A DNA stretch of 64,000 nucleotides, taken from assembly GCF_015555905.1 (NCBI RefSeq), contig NZ_JADNLK010000008.1, positions 62,001-126,000 on the forward strand, in the 5' to 3' direction. The stretch is from Clostridium sp. D43t1_170807_H7 (GTDB taxonomy: Bacteria > Bacillota > Clostridia > Clostridiales > Clostridiaceae). A program made the position numbers and the translations under genes. The stretch's first letter is position 1, and every line of letters starts with the position of its first letter. Under the pieces are notes generated by a model. That model saw nothing but the letters and a program-made list of their open reading frames with translations. It ran no database searches and was not told where the DNA came from. Positions 17,028 to 27,153 of the stretch are shown piece by piece.

Positions 17028-17732
17028 ATGGCAAAGCCAAGTATATTTAGTAGAGATTACGAAAAGATTATGCGAAAGAGAAAGAAAAGAAGAAATATAA
17101 TTGTTTTATTAGGCGTATTAACTTTATCAGTAAGTATAATAATTATTAAATATGATATGCAGAAAATAAGTGCAGCTTTTAAGGATATAGCTTTTAGTAA
17201 GGAATTAGGATTGAGTAGCTTTAGAACAGAAAATATAAATCTATCAATTGATGATTATATATTAACTTTAAAAGTTATAAGGAATAATGATGACTTAGAA
17301 ATAGTTGATATTAAATGTGATAAACACTTAATATCAACTGATATTAATAAAGATAGAGTTTTAATTATAGATAATAATCAAAAAATTTATTTGATTAATA
17401 CTAAGAAAGAAATTATAGATTTAACATTAGATGAATATGTAACACAAAATGGGGAAAGAATTTCTAGAAGTGAAATGCTAAGTAATAATTCAAATTATCT
17501 TTGGCATACTGAAGGGAAAATAGTTAATGATGAGAAAATAGCATATGTTACGAATATTCCAGGATTTTATGGTGAATTGAAACAATATATTGCAGTTGCT
17601 ACAGTTAATGATAATACACATAATATTAATGAGGCTTTAAAAGGTAATTCAGTTAAATTATATAAAAGTGATGAAAAAGGATTAAAGGTTGAAATTGATG
17701 GCAATATTATGTATATTACTAGTGAAGGGTAA
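17028..17732 (+). CDS. Membrane-anchored hypothetical protein
   Basis: A 234-residue protein of unknown function. The ATG at 17028 has GGGGAGGTG 5 nt upstream and begins MAKPSIF; an upstream in-frame start at 16956 lacks an RBS. A strongly basic stretch (MRKRKKRRN, near residues 15-23) precedes one transmembrane helix (about 24-40). The remaining part, outside or facing the membrane, is beta-rich with alternating charged residues. No catalytic motif is evident. Confidence 0.7.
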   Translation: MAKPSIFSRDYEKIMRKRKKRRNIIVLLGVLTLSVSIIIIKYDMQKISAAFKDIAFSKELGLSSFRTENINLSIDDYILTLKVIRNNDDLEIVDIKCDKHLISTDINKDRVLIIDNNQKIYLINTKKEIIDLTLDEYVTQNGERISRSEMLSNNSNYLWHTEGKIVNDEKIAYVTNIPGFYGELKQYIAVATVNDNTHNINEALKGNSVKLYKSDEKGLKVEIDGNIMYITSEG

Positions 17733-17760
17733 AATATTAAGTGATTTTGTGAACAAACAT

Positions 17761-17790
17761 TTGTAAAGAATAGCTTGAATATGTTATAAT
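17761..17790 (+). promoter_or_regulatory. Promoter of tig
   Basis: TTGTAA (17761-17766), an 18-nt spacer and a perfect TATAAT (17785-17790). Confidence 0.7.
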
Positions 17791-17841
17791 AAGCTAGTTG
17801 TATTAATCAAACAAGAGATACTTTTTTAGGAGGAATATACA

Positions 17842-19125
17842 ATGGAAGCTAAAATGGAAAAAATCGATGTAAATATCGTTAAATTTGAAGTAAAGGTTGA
17901 AGCAGAAAAATTTGATGCAGCTTTAACAAGAGCTTATAAGAAAAATGTTAAGAATTTCAATGTACCAGGATTCAGAAAAGGAAAAGTTCCTATGAATGTG
18001 GTTAAAAAATATTATGGAATAGAAGTTCTTTTAGAAGATGCAGTTAACTTTGCAATAGAAGGATCATACAGTGAAGTATTAAAAGAAAACAATATAATAC
18101 CAGTAGACTATCCAAAGATAGATGTAGTTGAAGTTGGAGAAGGTAAAGACTTCGTTTACACTGCAGAAGTTACTGTTTACCCAGAAGTTGAATTAGGTGA
18201 ATACAAAGGGTTATCAATAGAAAAGAAGACTTACGAAGTAACTGAAGAAGAAGTTTCAAAGAAACTTAAAGAAATGCAAGAAAAGAATGCTAGAGTTGAA
18301 ACTAAAGAAGAAGGAACAGTTGAAAATGGAAATATAGCTGTTATTGACTTCAAAGGATATGTTGATGGAGAAGCATTCCAAGGTGGAGAAGGAAATGACT
18401 ATTCTTTAGAAATTGGATCAAAGACTTTCATTGATACATTTGAAGAACAATTAGTTGGAGCTAAAGTAAATGATACAGTAGAAGTTAATGTTACTTTCCC
18501 AGAAAACTATGGAAAAGAAGAATTAAACGGAAAACCAGCTAAATTTGAAGTTACTATAAAAGAAATAAAGGTTAAAGAATTACCAGAATTAGATGATGAA
18601 TTTGCTAAAGAAACATCTGAGTTTGATACTATAGCTGATTTAAAAGCTGATGTAACTAAAAAATTAGAAGATGCTAATGCTGAAAGAGCTGAAAGAGAAT
18701 TTGAAGAAGCTGTTATTACTGCTGTAGCTGGAAATGCTAAAGTTGAAATTCCAGAAGTTATGGTAGAAAAAGAAGTAGATAAGATGGTTCAAAACTTACA
18801 ACAAAGATTACAATATCAAGGGTTAAGTTTAGAACAATACTTCCAATTCACAGGAACTGATGAAGAGAAGATGAGAGAATACATGAGAGTTAATGCTCAA
18901 ACTAAAGTAAAAGTAGATCTAGTATTAGAAGCTATAGAAAAAGCTGAAAATATTGAAGCAACTGAAGAAGAAATAAAGGCAAAAGCTGTAGAAGTTGCTA
19001 AAATGTACGCTGCATCAGAAGATGAAAAAATGGTTGATTTATTAATGCAAAGCCAACAAGCTGCATTAAGAGCTGATGTTATTACAAATAAAACAATGAA
19101 ATTATTACTTGAAAACAATAAATAG
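17842..19125 (+). CDS. tig: Trigger factor chaperone/peptidyl-prolyl isomerase
   Basis: A 427-residue ribosome-bound chaperone that shields nascent chains. The ribosome-docking signature GFRKGKVP is at residues 43-50. The FKBP-type PPIase domain (about 160-245) contains [10 protein letters not shown] and TFPENYG, and a Glu/Lys-rich helical C-terminal domain follows. AGGAGG precedes the ATG. It is followed by clpP, clpX, lonB and lon, the usual tig-clpP-clpX order of Firmicutes. Confidence 0.97.
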   Translation: MEAKMEKIDVNIVKFEVKVEAEKFDAALTRAYKKNVKNFNVPGFRKGKVPMNVVKKYYGIEVLLEDAVNFAIEGSYSEVLKENNIIPVDYPKIDVVEVGEGKDFVYTAEVTVYPEVELGEYKGLSIEKKTYEVTEEEVSKKLKEMQEKNARVETKEEGTVENGNIAVIDFKGYVDGEAFQGGEGNDYSLEIGSKTFIDTFEEQLVGAKVNDTVEVNVTFPENYGKEELNGKPAKFEVTIKEIKVKELPELDDEFAKETSEFDTIADLKADVTKKLEDANAERAEREFEEAVITAVAGNAKVEIPEVMVEKEVDKMVQNLQQRLQYQGLSLEQYFQFTGTDEEKMREYMRVNAQTKVKVDLVLEAIEKAENIEATEEEIKAKAVEVAKMYAASEDEKMVDLLMQSQQAALRADVITNKTMKLLLENNK

Positions 19126-19134
19126 TCTTATATT

Positions 19135-19160
19135 AATTGCCAGGAGAAATTCTGGCAATT
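19135..19160 (+). terminator. Weak terminator or attenuator after tig
   Basis: AATTGCCAG pairs with CTGGCAATT, but only ATTAAAATATTTC follows. Partial readthrough into clpP is likely. Confidence 0.45.
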
Positions 19161-19282
19161 ATTAAAATATTTCTTTAACAAAATAAAGTAAATTTTATAT
19201 AATTTTAATATAATTACTTTTGATTAGTTGGATATATTATAAAGTAAGAAGGGTTTTAAAGAGAAAAGGAGGGAATGCAAAT

Positions 19283-19879
19283 ATGAGCAATTATATTCCA
19301 TATGTTGTAGAGCAAACAGGAAGAGGAGAAAGGTCTTACGATATATTTTCAAGGCTTTTAAAAGATAGAATTATAATGCTTAGTGGTGAGGTTAATGATG
19401 TTACTGCTAATTTAGTAGTAGCTCAATTACTATTCTTAGAAAGTGAAGATCCTGACAAGGATATTTATCTTTACATAAATAGTCCAGGTGGTTCAATTAC
19501 TTCAGGAATGGCTATTTATGACACTATGCAATATATAAAATGTGATGTAAGTACAATTTGTATTGGTATGGCCGCTTCTATGGGAGCATTCTTATTGTCA
19601 AGTGGAGCTCCAGGCAAGAGATTCGCGCTTCCAAATAGTGAGATAATGATTCACCAACCATTAGGAGGATTCCAAGGTCAAGCTACTGATATTGATATTC
19701 ATGCTAGAAGAATATTAAAGATAAAAGAAACTTTAACTAGAACAATGGCAGAGTCTACTAATGGAAAAGTTGATTATGAAACTATGGTTCAAATGTGTGA
19801 AAGAGATAATTTCATGAGTGCAGATGAAGCATTAAATATTGGATTAATCGACGAAGTTATTGTTAAAAACAAAAAATAA
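19283..19879 (+). CDS. clpP: ATP-dependent Clp protease proteolytic subunit
   Basis: A 198-residue serine protease that forms the tetradecameric barrel of ClpXP/ClpCP. The catalytic triad is visible: Ser99 in GMAASMG, His124 in IHQPLGG and Asp175 in ERDNFM. ATG 19283 follows AAAAGGAGGGA and yields the standard [12 protein letters not shown] start; the upstream in-frame start at 19220 adds a basic segment not seen in ClpP. clpX follows after 38 nt. Confidence 0.98.
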   Translation: MSNYIPYVVEQTGRGERSYDIFSRLLKDRIIMLSGEVNDVTANLVVAQLLFLESEDPDKDIYLYINSPGGSITSGMAIYDTMQYIKCDVSTICIGMAASMGAFLLSSGAPGKRFALPNSEIMIHQPLGGFQGQATDIDIHARRILKIKETLTRTMAESTNGKVDYETMVQMCERDNFMSADEALNIGLIDEVIVKNKK

Positions 19880-19917
19880 TTAATTTTTGGCGGGATGAGC
19901 CAAAGTGAGGTGATGTT

Positions 19918-21213
19918 ATGGCTAAATTTGAAGATAAAAAGCAATTAAAATGTTCATTTTGTGGTAAAAATCAAGATCAAGTAAAAAGGTTAATTGCTGG
20001 ACCTGGGGTGTATATATGTGATGAGTGTATAGATTTGTGTTCTGACATAATTCAAGATGAATTTGAAGACAATGTAGAATTAGATACTACAGCATTACCA
20101 AAACCAACAGAAATTAAAGCATATTTAGATCAATATGTAATTGGGCAGGATAGGGCAAAAAAAGCACTATCAGTTGCTGTTTACAATCATTATAAAAGAG
20201 TTAAAGCTAATATGATAGATGATGATATTGAACTTCAAAAGAGTAATATATTATTATTAGGACCAACAGGATCAGGTAAAACATTATTAGCTCAAACATT
20301 GGCTAAGTTTTTAAATGTTCCGTTTGCAATAGCTGATGCAACAACTTTAACAGAGGCAGGATATGTAGGTGAAGATGTTGAAAATATTTTACTTAAGCTA
20401 ATCCAAAATGCTGATTATGATGTTGAGAAAGCAGAAAAAGGAATAATATATATAGATGAGATAGATAAAATTGCTAGAAAATCTGAGAACCCATCTATAA
20501 CTAGAGATGTTTCAGGAGAAGGAGTTCAACAAGCTTTATTAAAAATCTTGGAAGGAACAACAGCTTCTGTTCCCCCACAAGGTGGAAGAAAGCATCCGCA
20601 TCAAGAATTTATTCAAATTAATACTTCAAATATATTATTTATTTGTGGTGGAGCTTTTGATGGTATAGAGAAAATAATTCAAAAGAGAACAAGAGTAAGC
20701 ACAATGGGATTTGGTGCTGAAATTCAATCTAAGGAAACTAAAGATGTAGGAGAAGCTCTAAAAAATATTCTTCCAGAAGACTTATTAAAGTTTGGATTAA
20801 TACCAGAGTTTGTAGGAAGATTACCTATGGTAGTTTCTTTAGAATCTTTAGATCAAGATGCTTTAATTAATATTTTAAGTCAACCTAAAAATGCATTAGT
20901 TAAACAATATAATAAGTTATTTGAGATTGACAATGTAGAATTAGAGTTTACTGAGGATGCACTTAAGGCTATTGCAGATGAAGCTATCGCAAGAAAAACT
21001 GGTGCTAGAGGATTAAGAGCAATTGTGGAAGATATAATGATTGATGTTATGTTTGATGTTCCATCGGACGAGAATATAAGTAAAGTTATTATTACTGAAG
21101 CAACGATTAAATCTAAGCAATTACCCGAATTAGTAAGATTAGGTGAAAATGAAGTTAGACCAGTTTTAAAATCTAAAAAAACTAAAAAAAGAAAAGGTAT
21201 GGAAACCGCATAA
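19918..21213 (+). CDS. clpX: ClpX, ATPase subunit of ClpXP
   Basis: A 431-residue AAA+ unfoldase that delivers substrates to ClpP. The N-terminal Cys4 zinc-binding domain has Cys12, Cys15, Cys34 and Cys37. Walker A GPTGSGKT is at 115-122, the pore loop AGYVGED follows and Walker B is IIYIDEID. The ClpP-docking loop MGFGAEI lies in its usual place. The Lys-rich end ([14 protein letters not shown]) is typical. Confidence 0.98.
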   Translation: MAKFEDKKQLKCSFCGKNQDQVKRLIAGPGVYICDECIDLCSDIIQDEFEDNVELDTTALPKPTEIKAYLDQYVIGQDRAKKALSVAVYNHYKRVKANMIDDDIELQKSNILLLGPTGSGKTLLAQTLAKFLNVPFAIADATTLTEAGYVGEDVENILLKLIQNADYDVEKAEKGIIYIDEIDKIARKSENPSITRDVSGEGVQQALLKILEGTTASVPPQGGRKHPHQEFIQINTSNILFICGGAFDGIEKIIQKRTRVSTMGFGAEIQSKETKDVGEALKNILPEDLLKFGLIPEFVGRLPMVVSLESLDQDALINILSQPKNALVKQYNKLFEIDNVELEFTEDALKAIADEAIARKTGARGLRAIVEDIMIDVMFDVPSDENISKVIITEATIKSKQLPELVRLGENEVRPVLKSKKTKKRKGMETA

Positions 21214-21217
21214 TAAA

Positions 21218-21250
21218 ACACCTCTAGATTTCTAGAGGTGTTTTTGTTTT
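21218..21250 (+). terminator. Terminator after clpX
   Basis: ACACCTCTAGA pairs with TCTAGAGGTGT over a 2-nt loop, then TTTTTGTTTTT. Confidence 0.92.
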
Positions 21251-21371
21251 TACTTTTTTATTATTAGTTCTACTAGAAAAATTATAATTAATTACCACTA
21301 ATTATGGAATAATACAATTATTAAAGGTTAATAATAGAAATAGAGTTTGTAAAAGTGGAGGGTAGAACTTT

Positions 21372-23024
21372 ATGAATGAAATAATGATAATCCTACAATT
21401 TATAATGATGATTCTATTTATAATATATTTATTTAATAGTAATAAAGCGAATCATTCTAGAACGGTAGTAGTAGATAAAGAAAATAAGAAGGAAATGGAA
21501 AAACTTCTTAAAATGAGAAGAGTCAAGTTAACAGAACCTTTAACAGAGAAGAGTAGACCAATTAACTTTGATGATATTATAGGACAAGAAGAAGGGATAA
21601 AAGCATTGAAAGCTGCTATATGTGGTCCTAATCCCCAACATGTTATTATTTATGGACCGCCTGGAATAGGAAAAACAGCTGCAGCTAGATTAGTATTAGA
21701 AGAAGCTAAAAAAAAGGAAAAGTCGCCTTTTAAAAGAGATGCCAAATTTGTTGAAATTGATGCTACAACTATGAGATTTGATGAAAGAGGTATAGCAGAT
21801 CCTTTAATAGGTTCAGTTCATGATCCTATTTATCAAGGGGCTGGAGCCTTAGGGGTAGCAGGAATACCGCAACCTAAACCAGGAGCTGTTACAAAAGCTC
21901 ATGGTGGAATATTGTTTATAGATGAAATAGGTGAATTACATCCTATAGAAATGAATAAATTATTGAAGGTGTTAGAGGATAGAAAAGTATTTTTAGATAG
22001 TTCATATTATAGTTCAGAAGATCCTAATATGCCTACTTTTATAAAAGAAATATTTGATAATGGATTACCAGCAGATTTTAGGCTTATAGGTGCAACAACT
22101 AGAAGCCCTGAAGAAATTATTCCTGCTATAAGATCTAGATGTGTAGAAGTATTTTTTAAGGGGTTACAGGCTGATGAAATAAGAGAGATAGGAAGTAGGG
22201 CTATAGAGCGTGTTGGATTAAAGAGTACAGATAAAGGATTGGATATTATTAGTAGACATTGCTCTAATGGTAGAGAAGTAGTTAATTTGGTTCAGTTATG
22301 TGCAGGAATTGCTATTAATGAAGATAGAGAAAATATTACGGAAGATGATATAAAATGGGTTATTGAAAATGGTCAATATACTGAAATACCAGAGATAAGA
22401 GTTCCTGAGAAATCTCAAATTGGAGTGGTTAATGGATTAGCAGTACATGGAGCTAATATAGGGATATTAATGGAAATTGAAGCTACAGCTAGAAAGATAG
22501 CAGATAGAAAAGGCGAGCTTAAAATTTCTGGAATTATTGAAGAAGAAGAGATTACCATGAATAATAGAAAAATTAAGAGAAAAAGTACAGCATACTCCTC
22601 AATACAAAATGTATTAACAGCTTTAAACAATATTTTTGATTTAAAATGTGAACAGTATGATATTCATATAAATATACCAGGTGGAATTCCAGTGGATGGA
22701 CCATCTGCTGGAATAGCAATTGCTAGTGCTGTTTATAGTGCTATAGTAAAAAAGCCTATTGACAGTAAAGTTGCAATGACTGGAGAAATAAGTCTTCTAG
22801 GTGCGGTTAATCCTATTGGGGGCGTTAATGCAAAAATATTAGCAGCTAAAAAAGCAGGGGCAACACGAGTGTTAATCCCAGAGGCAAATTGGAATGACAG
22901 CTTTTGTGAATACGATGGAATATCAATAATTAAAGTTAAACATATTAAAGAGGTGTTAGATTTGTGTATAATAGATGCTCTAAATTCTAAAATAGATATC
23001 TTATCAGCAAAAGGAAAAGAGTAA
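21372..23024 (+). CDS. lonB: LonB ATP-dependent protease
   Basis: A 550-residue Lon-like protease with an N-terminal transmembrane helix (about 5-22), so probably membrane-tethered. Walker A GPPGIGKT is at 95-102 and Walker B is ILFIDEIGEL. The C-terminal Lon protease domain has the Ser-Lys dyad Ser445 (DGPSAG) and Lys488 (GGVNAK), spaced 43 residues as in Lon. The long N-terminal domain of LonA is missing. In Bacillus LonB is a forespore, sigma-F-dependent enzyme; whether that holds here is unknown. GTGGAGGG precedes the ATG. Confidence 0.95.
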   Translation: MNEIMIILQFIMMILFIIYLFNSNKANHSRTVVVDKENKKEMEKLLKMRRVKLTEPLTEKSRPINFDDIIGQEEGIKALKAAICGPNPQHVIIYGPPGIGKTAAARLVLEEAKKKEKSPFKRDAKFVEIDATTMRFDERGIADPLIGSVHDPIYQGAGALGVAGIPQPKPGAVTKAHGGILFIDEIGELHPIEMNKLLKVLEDRKVFLDSSYYSSEDPNMPTFIKEIFDNGLPADFRLIGATTRSPEEIIPAIRSRCVEVFFKGLQADEIREIGSRAIERVGLKSTDKGLDIISRHCSNGREVVNLVQLCAGIAINEDRENITEDDIKWVIENGQYTEIPEIRVPEKSQIGVVNGLAVHGANIGILMEIEATARKIADRKGELKISGIIEEEEITMNNRKIKRKSTAYSSIQNVLTALNNIFDLKCEQYDIHINIPGGIPVDGPSAGIAIASAVYSAIVKKPIDSKVAMTGEISLLGAVNPIGGVNAKILAAKKAGATRVLIPEANWNDSFCEYDGISIIKVKHIKEVLDLCIIDALNSKIDILSAKGKE

Positions 23025-23051
23025 TTGAATGATATTGAGCACCACATGGAG

Positions 23052-23261
23052 TCGAAAAAATGAAATATTTATTTTCCGGGAAAAGTGAAATTTTCACCTA
23101 GAATTTATATAATTGATTCAGTAAAGTTTGCTAAAGTTTTTAAACTTACTTCGCTCAAACAGTAAAAACTTCTTAACGCAACTTTATTTCATCAATTATT
23201 AAATTCTACGGTTCAATTTCAATGTTCCCTCCAAATTAATATTTCATTTTTTCTTTTTCGA
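23052..23261. repeat. 210-bp fold-back (MITE-like) element between lonB and lon
   Basis: Almost the whole 210 bp forms one imperfect inverted repeat. The ends are TCGAAAAA/TTTTTCGA. The arms include ATGAAATATT / AATATTTCAT, TAGAATTTATATAATTGAT / ATCAATTATTAAATTCTA and TAAAGTT...AGTTTTTA / TAAAAACT...AACTTTA. The apex is near AACTTACTTCGCTCAAACAG. There is no ORF. It may be a MITE-type non-autonomous transposon or a long hairpin acting on lonB mRNA. Target-site duplications are not clear. Confidence 0.6.
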
Positions 23262-23317
23262 TGTATTTGCTTATAACGTGTCACTTTATAGTTAATGTTT
23301 TGTGCTACAAATTTTTT

Positions 23318-23484
23318 CTTTTAAGGTGGTTACCGCATAAAATTGTATCTTTTAGCTTAAAAGCTAGTGATAGAGAAAAATTAATGATATTATCGGAGGA
23401 AATTTACACAATTTCTGTAGGGAATATCATTAATTTTCGTCATCACGGCATTCAAGCTCTAACGAACAGTTTAGTTATTTTGAG
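23318..23484 (+). repeat. Structured intergenic element, copy B (upstream of lon)
   Basis: Second copy of the element at 3019-3168, same order: CTTTTAAG/CTTAAAAG hairpin, AGTGATAGAG with matching CATCACGGCATTCAAG, and a 3' block CGAACAGTTTAGTTATTTTGAG. The central arm differs in sequence from copy A but is again self-complementary (AAAAATTAATGATATT / AATATCATTAATTTT), so the pairing and not the sequence is kept. It ends 7 nt before the lon -35 box. Confidence 0.6.
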
Positions 23485-23491
23485 TATAAAG

Positions 23492-23520
23492 TTGAAAAAA
23501 AGCGTGTTTATGTGTATAAT
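23492..23520 (+). promoter_or_regulatory. Promoter of lon
   Basis: TTGAAA (23492-23497), 17-nt spacer, TATAAT (23515-23520), 49 nt before the lon ATG. No CtsR operator is seen. Confidence 0.75.
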
Positions 23521-23569
23521 AGAAAAGTTAAATGTATTAATAAGATGATATTTAGAATGGAGGGGGAAA

Positions 23570-25900
23570 ATGAATACAGATTCAATTTTATTACCGTTAA
23601 TTCCTCTTAGGGGTATTACTATTTTTCCCAATATGATTATACATTTTGATATTGGTAGAGAAAAGTCTATTGCTTCACTTGAAGAAGCAATGTTACAAGA
23701 GGGTAAAATATTTTTAGTTACGCAAAAAGATCCTGAGGTTGAATTACCAACTGAAAAAGAGGACATGTACTCAATAGGGACTATATGCAAAATAAAACAA
23801 ATACTTAAACTTCCAAAAGGAACTACAAGAGTTTTAGTTGAAGGTATAGAGAGAGCTACATTATTAGAGTTTGAAGAAAAAGATAATCACTTAAGAGGGG
23901 TTGTTGAAAAAATATCAGAAGCTGAAAGAAGTGTTGAAACTAATGAAGATTTAGCATTTAGAAATCAACTTGGTAAAGCATTTGCAGCATATATACATGC
24001 AACAGAAGGTGACGATAGTAAAGTTCTTCAAATGATGGAGCAGGAAAAAAATTTAGGAAAAGTTACAGATTTAATTGCTGCATATATACAGTTAGAGGAT
24101 GAAAAGAAGCAGTTAATATTAGAAACTATTGATGTTCATGAGAGAATAGAAAAATTACTTGTTTTCATTGATGAGGAAATACAAATAGTTGAAATAGAAA
24201 AAGAGATAGGTAACAAAGTAAAAACTAAGATTGATAAAAGTAATAAGGAATATTTCCTGAGAGAACAAATTAAGGCTATTCAAGAAGAGCTTGGAGAAGA
24301 TGAAGAAAAGAGAGAGTTCAATAAATACAGTAATCAATTAAAGAAGCTTAAAATGCCAAAAGAAGTGAAGGAAAAAGCAGAATACGAGTTATCAAGATTG
24401 AAATCATCTAATTCAAGTGATGGAAATAACATTAGAAGTTACTTAGATTGGATGGTTGCACTACCTTGGAATAAGTCTACTAAGGATTCCTTTGATATAG
24501 AAAAAGCTTCGATGATACTTGATGAAGAGCATTATGGATTGGAAGAAGTTAAAGAAAGAATTTTAGAGTATCTAGCCGTAAAACAATATACTAAGTCTTT
24601 AAAGGGTCCTATTTTATGTTTAGTTGGTCCTCCAGGGGTAGGGAAGAGTTCTATAGCTAAATCAGTAGCTAAATCTTTGAATAAAAAATTTGTAAGAATT
24701 TCCTTAGGAGGAATTCGTGATGAAGCTGAAATAAGAGGTCATAGAAGAACTTATATTGGTGCAATGCCAGGAAGACTAGTTTATGCTTTAAAAGAAGCTA
24801 AAGTAAATAATCCATTGATTTTATTAGATGAAATTGATAAATTAAGTGCAGACTATAAAGGTAATCCAGCTGATGCTTTATTAGAAGTTTTAGATCAAAA
24901 TCAAAATAAAACATTTAGAGATGCCTATATGGAAGTTCCTATTGATTTATCTAATGTTCTTTTCATTACTACCGCAAATTCATTAGATACTATTCCTAGA
25001 GCGTTGCTTGATAGAATGGAAATAATTCAGGTTTCAGGGTATACTTATGAAGAGAAATTCCATATTGCTAAAAATCATTTGCTTAAGAGGGCTATGGAAG
25101 AGTATGGAATTGATGAAAAAACAATAAAAATTTCAGATAATACTATAAAAGAGATAGTAAATGGATATACTAGAGAATCAGGTGTTAGAACTTTAGAAAG
25201 ACAAATTAATAAAGTAATTAGAAAAGCTATTACCGAGTTAATTAAGAGCAAAAAGAAAAGTTTAACAGTTTCTTCAAGTAAGTTAGAGAAATATCTAGGT
25301 CCTGTTGTATTTGAGTTTGAAAATGAAGAAAAAAAAGATAAAATAGGAGTTGTTACTGGTCTTGCTTGGACAGCATATGGTGGAGATACATTACCGGTTG
25401 AAGTAGCTGTTATGAAAGGAAATGGTAAACTTGAATTAACAGGTCAATTAGGTTCAGTAATGCAAGAATCAGCTAAGGCTGCTTATAGTTATGTAAGAGC
25501 TAATAGTGATAAATATGGAATAGCCTCTGACTTCTATAAGAAAAATGATATTCACATTCATGTACCAGAAGGAGCAGTTCCAAAGGATGGTCCTTCAGCA
25601 GGTGTAACATTAGTTACTGCGTTAGTATCTGCTTTATCTAAAAAGCAGGTAAAAGGAAATATAGCTATGACTGGAGAAGTTACTTTAACGGGAAGAGTAT
25701 TAGCTATAGGTGGCGTTAAAGAAAAGTGTTTAGCTGCACATAGAATAGGAATTGATACTATTATTTTACCAAAAGAAAATAAAAAGAATGTAGATGAAAT
25801 ACCATCATCAATTAAAGGTAAGTTAAATTTAATATTTGCTGATAATGTTGAAGAGGTATTAAAAAATGCATTAATCGGAGTTGATAAAAGTGATAATTAA
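23570..25900 (+). CDS. lon: Lon protease (LonA)
   Basis: A 776-residue cytosolic ATP-dependent protease for misfolded and regulatory proteins. An N-terminal substrate domain (about 1-200) starts with [15 protein letters not shown], then a coiled coil. AAA+ follows with Walker A GPPGVGKS at 353-360 and Walker B ILLDEIDK. The protease domain has catalytic Ser676 (PKDGPSAG) and Lys719 (GGVKEK). GGAGGGGG precedes the start. The 3' end overlaps engB by 11 nt, so the two are translationally linked. Confidence 0.98.
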   Translation: MNTDSILLPLIPLRGITIFPNMIIHFDIGREKSIASLEEAMLQEGKIFLVTQKDPEVELPTEKEDMYSIGTICKIKQILKLPKGTTRVLVEGIERATLLEFEEKDNHLRGVVEKISEAERSVETNEDLAFRNQLGKAFAAYIHATEGDDSKVLQMMEQEKNLGKVTDLIAAYIQLEDEKKQLILETIDVHERIEKLLVFIDEEIQIVEIEKEIGNKVKTKIDKSNKEYFLREQIKAIQEELGEDEEKREFNKYSNQLKKLKMPKEVKEKAEYELSRLKSSNSSDGNNIRSYLDWMVALPWNKSTKDSFDIEKASMILDEEHYGLEEVKERILEYLAVKQYTKSLKGPILCLVGPPGVGKSSIAKSVAKSLNKKFVRISLGGIRDEAEIRGHRRTYIGAMPGRLVYALKEAKVNNPLILLDEIDKLSADYKGNPADALLEVLDQNQNKTFRDAYMEVPIDLSNVLFITTANSLDTIPRALLDRMEIIQVSGYTYEEKFHIAKNHLLKRAMEEYGIDEKTIKISDNTIKEIVNGYTRESGVRTLERQINKVIRKAITELIKSKKKSLTVSSSKLEKYLGPVVFEFENEEKKDKIGVVTGLAWTAYGGDTLPVEVAVMKGNGKLELTGQLGSVMQESAKAAYSYVRANSDKYGIASDFYKKNDIHIHVPEGAVPKDGPSAGVTLVTALVSALSKKQVKGNIAMTGEVTLTGRVLAIGGVKEKCLAAHRIGIDTIILPKENKKNVDEIPSSIKGKLNLIFADNVEEVLKNALIGVDKSDN

Positions 25901-26489
25901 AAAATCTGAGTTTATTATATCTGCTGTTAAGAGAAATCAATATCCAATTGACGGTAGAAATGAAATTGCCTTCGTTGGAAGATCTAATGTAGGTAAGAGT
26001 TCTATAATAAACGCTTTAACAAACAGAAGAAAACTTGCTAAGGTATCTCAAACACCTGGTAAGACAAGACTTATAAACTTTTTCTTGATAAATGATGATT
26101 TTTATCTAGTAGATTTACCTGGATATGGATATGCTAAGGTGTCTAAAAAGGAAAAGGAAAGTTGGGGAAAAACTATAGAGATGTATCTGACAGATAGGGA
26201 AGAGTTAAAGAGAGTTATATTATTAGTTGACTCAAGACATAAGCCTACAGCAGATGATATTATGATGTATGAATGGATAAAGCATTTTGATTATGATTGT
26301 ATAGTTATTGCAACAAAGAGTGATAAGCTTTCTAATAATGATCTTGCTAAGAGTAGAAAATTAATAAAAGAGACATTAGGCCTTGGAAGTACTGATAAAT
26401 TTTATTTCTTCTCATCTTTAAATAAAAAAGGTAAAGATGAGTTAATAGATAATATATTTGAAGATTTATCAGAAGAGGCTCAAGTTTAG
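25890..26489 (+). CDS. engB: Ribosome-biogenesis GTPase EngB/YsxC
   Basis: A 199-residue GTPase required for assembly of the 50S subunit. G1 is GRSNVGKSS, switch region [10 protein letters not shown]3 DLPGYG and G4 TKSDK. I place the start at GTG 25890, because CGGAG lies 9 nt upstream and the product then begins [14 protein letters not shown]; the TTG at 25881 sits directly on the GGAG. It overlaps the end of lon, an order common in Firmicutes. Confidence 0.95.
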   Translation: MIIKKSEFIISAVKRNQYPIDGRNEIAFVGRSNVGKSSIINALTNRRKLAKVSQTPGKTRLINFFLINDDFYLVDLPGYGYAKVSKKEKESWGKTIEMYLTDREELKRVILLVDSRHKPTADDIMMYEWIKHFDYDCIVIATKSDKLSNNDLAKSRKLIKETLGLGSTDKFYFFSSLNKKGKDELIDNIFEDLSEEAQV

Positions 26490-26490
26490 T

Positions 26491-26528
26491 AAAATAGCTA
26501 CCCAGATGTGGGTAGCTATTTTATTTTG
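26491..26528 (+). terminator. Terminator after lon-engB
   Basis: AAAATAGCTACCC pairs with GGGTAGCTATTTT, followed by ATTTTG. Confidence 0.88.
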
Positions 26529-26725
26529 ATAATATTTATCACATTTAAGATGGATTTAGAATAATTAGTAGAGAGGAGAAAATGTTAGGGAGACATGAAA
26601 ATTAAAATTAATAAATTTTAAGAGAAAATATCATTATAAAGATAAAAATAGTGTCAAATAACATTGAGAAGAATAGTATATAGTATAAAAACAAAAAAAA
26701 TCAAATCCTTAGGAGGAATGTTAAT

Positions 26726-27130
26726 ATGCCTAGTATGCAAGATATGATTGATGAATTAAATGACATTGAATGTCCAAGCTGTCCTCCAACTGATTCAAGT
26801 TGTAACTGCTTTGGAGGCTTCAATAATTGCGGCTGTGGATGTGGCTTTGGAAGCTGGATATGGATATTATTAATTCTATTCTACGCTGGACAAGGCGGAA
26901 ATAGTGGATATGGCGGAAATACAGGATGCTGCTGCAACACAAATAATAACTGCTGTTGTGGAAATTCTGGAAACTATGGAAATAATGGTTTCTTTGGTGG
27001 ATTAGGAAATTGTGGTGGAGGATATTTATTCTTACTAGTTATCCTATTCTTATGTAATGGTAGCTTCGGATGTGGTAACAATTTCGGATCTTGCGGTAAC
27101 AATTTCGCATCTTGTGGTAACCTAATATAA
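26726..27130 (+). CDS. Cys/Gly-rich small protein, probable spore-surface component
   Basis: A 134-residue protein with 18 Cys and many Gly and Asn. Order: acidic N-terminus with CPSC, a CGCGCG run, a hydrophobic stretch (WIWILLILFYA, near 48-58), a Gly/Asn/Cys region with two CCC triplets, a second hydrophobic stretch (YLFLLVILFLC) and tandem CGNNF(G/A)S repeats at the end. I do not know a named family. The composition resembles spore coat or exosporium proteins crosslinked by disulfides. CTTAGGAGG precedes the ATG. The next Cys-rich gene follows in 23 nt. Confidence 0.65.
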   Translation: MPSMQDMIDELNDIECPSCPPTDSSCNCFGGFNNCGCGCGFGSWIWILLILFYAGQGGNSGYGGNTGCCCNTNNNCCCGNSGNYGNNGFFGGLGNCGGGYLFLLVILFLCNGSFGCGNNFGSCGNNFASCGNLI

Positions 27131-27153
27131 TTTAGTAGGAAGGAGGAATAGTT

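Noticed and set aside
23261-23548. Plus-strand 95-codon frame upstream of lon
   Set aside because: It overlaps the structured repeat and the lon promoter, has no RBS, and its minus-strand counterpart at 23452-23790 lies within lon.
26600-26725. Sigma-E or sigma-K promoter for the Cys-rich genes
   Set aside because: Only loose A/T-rich matches were present; none had both boxes at correct spacing.
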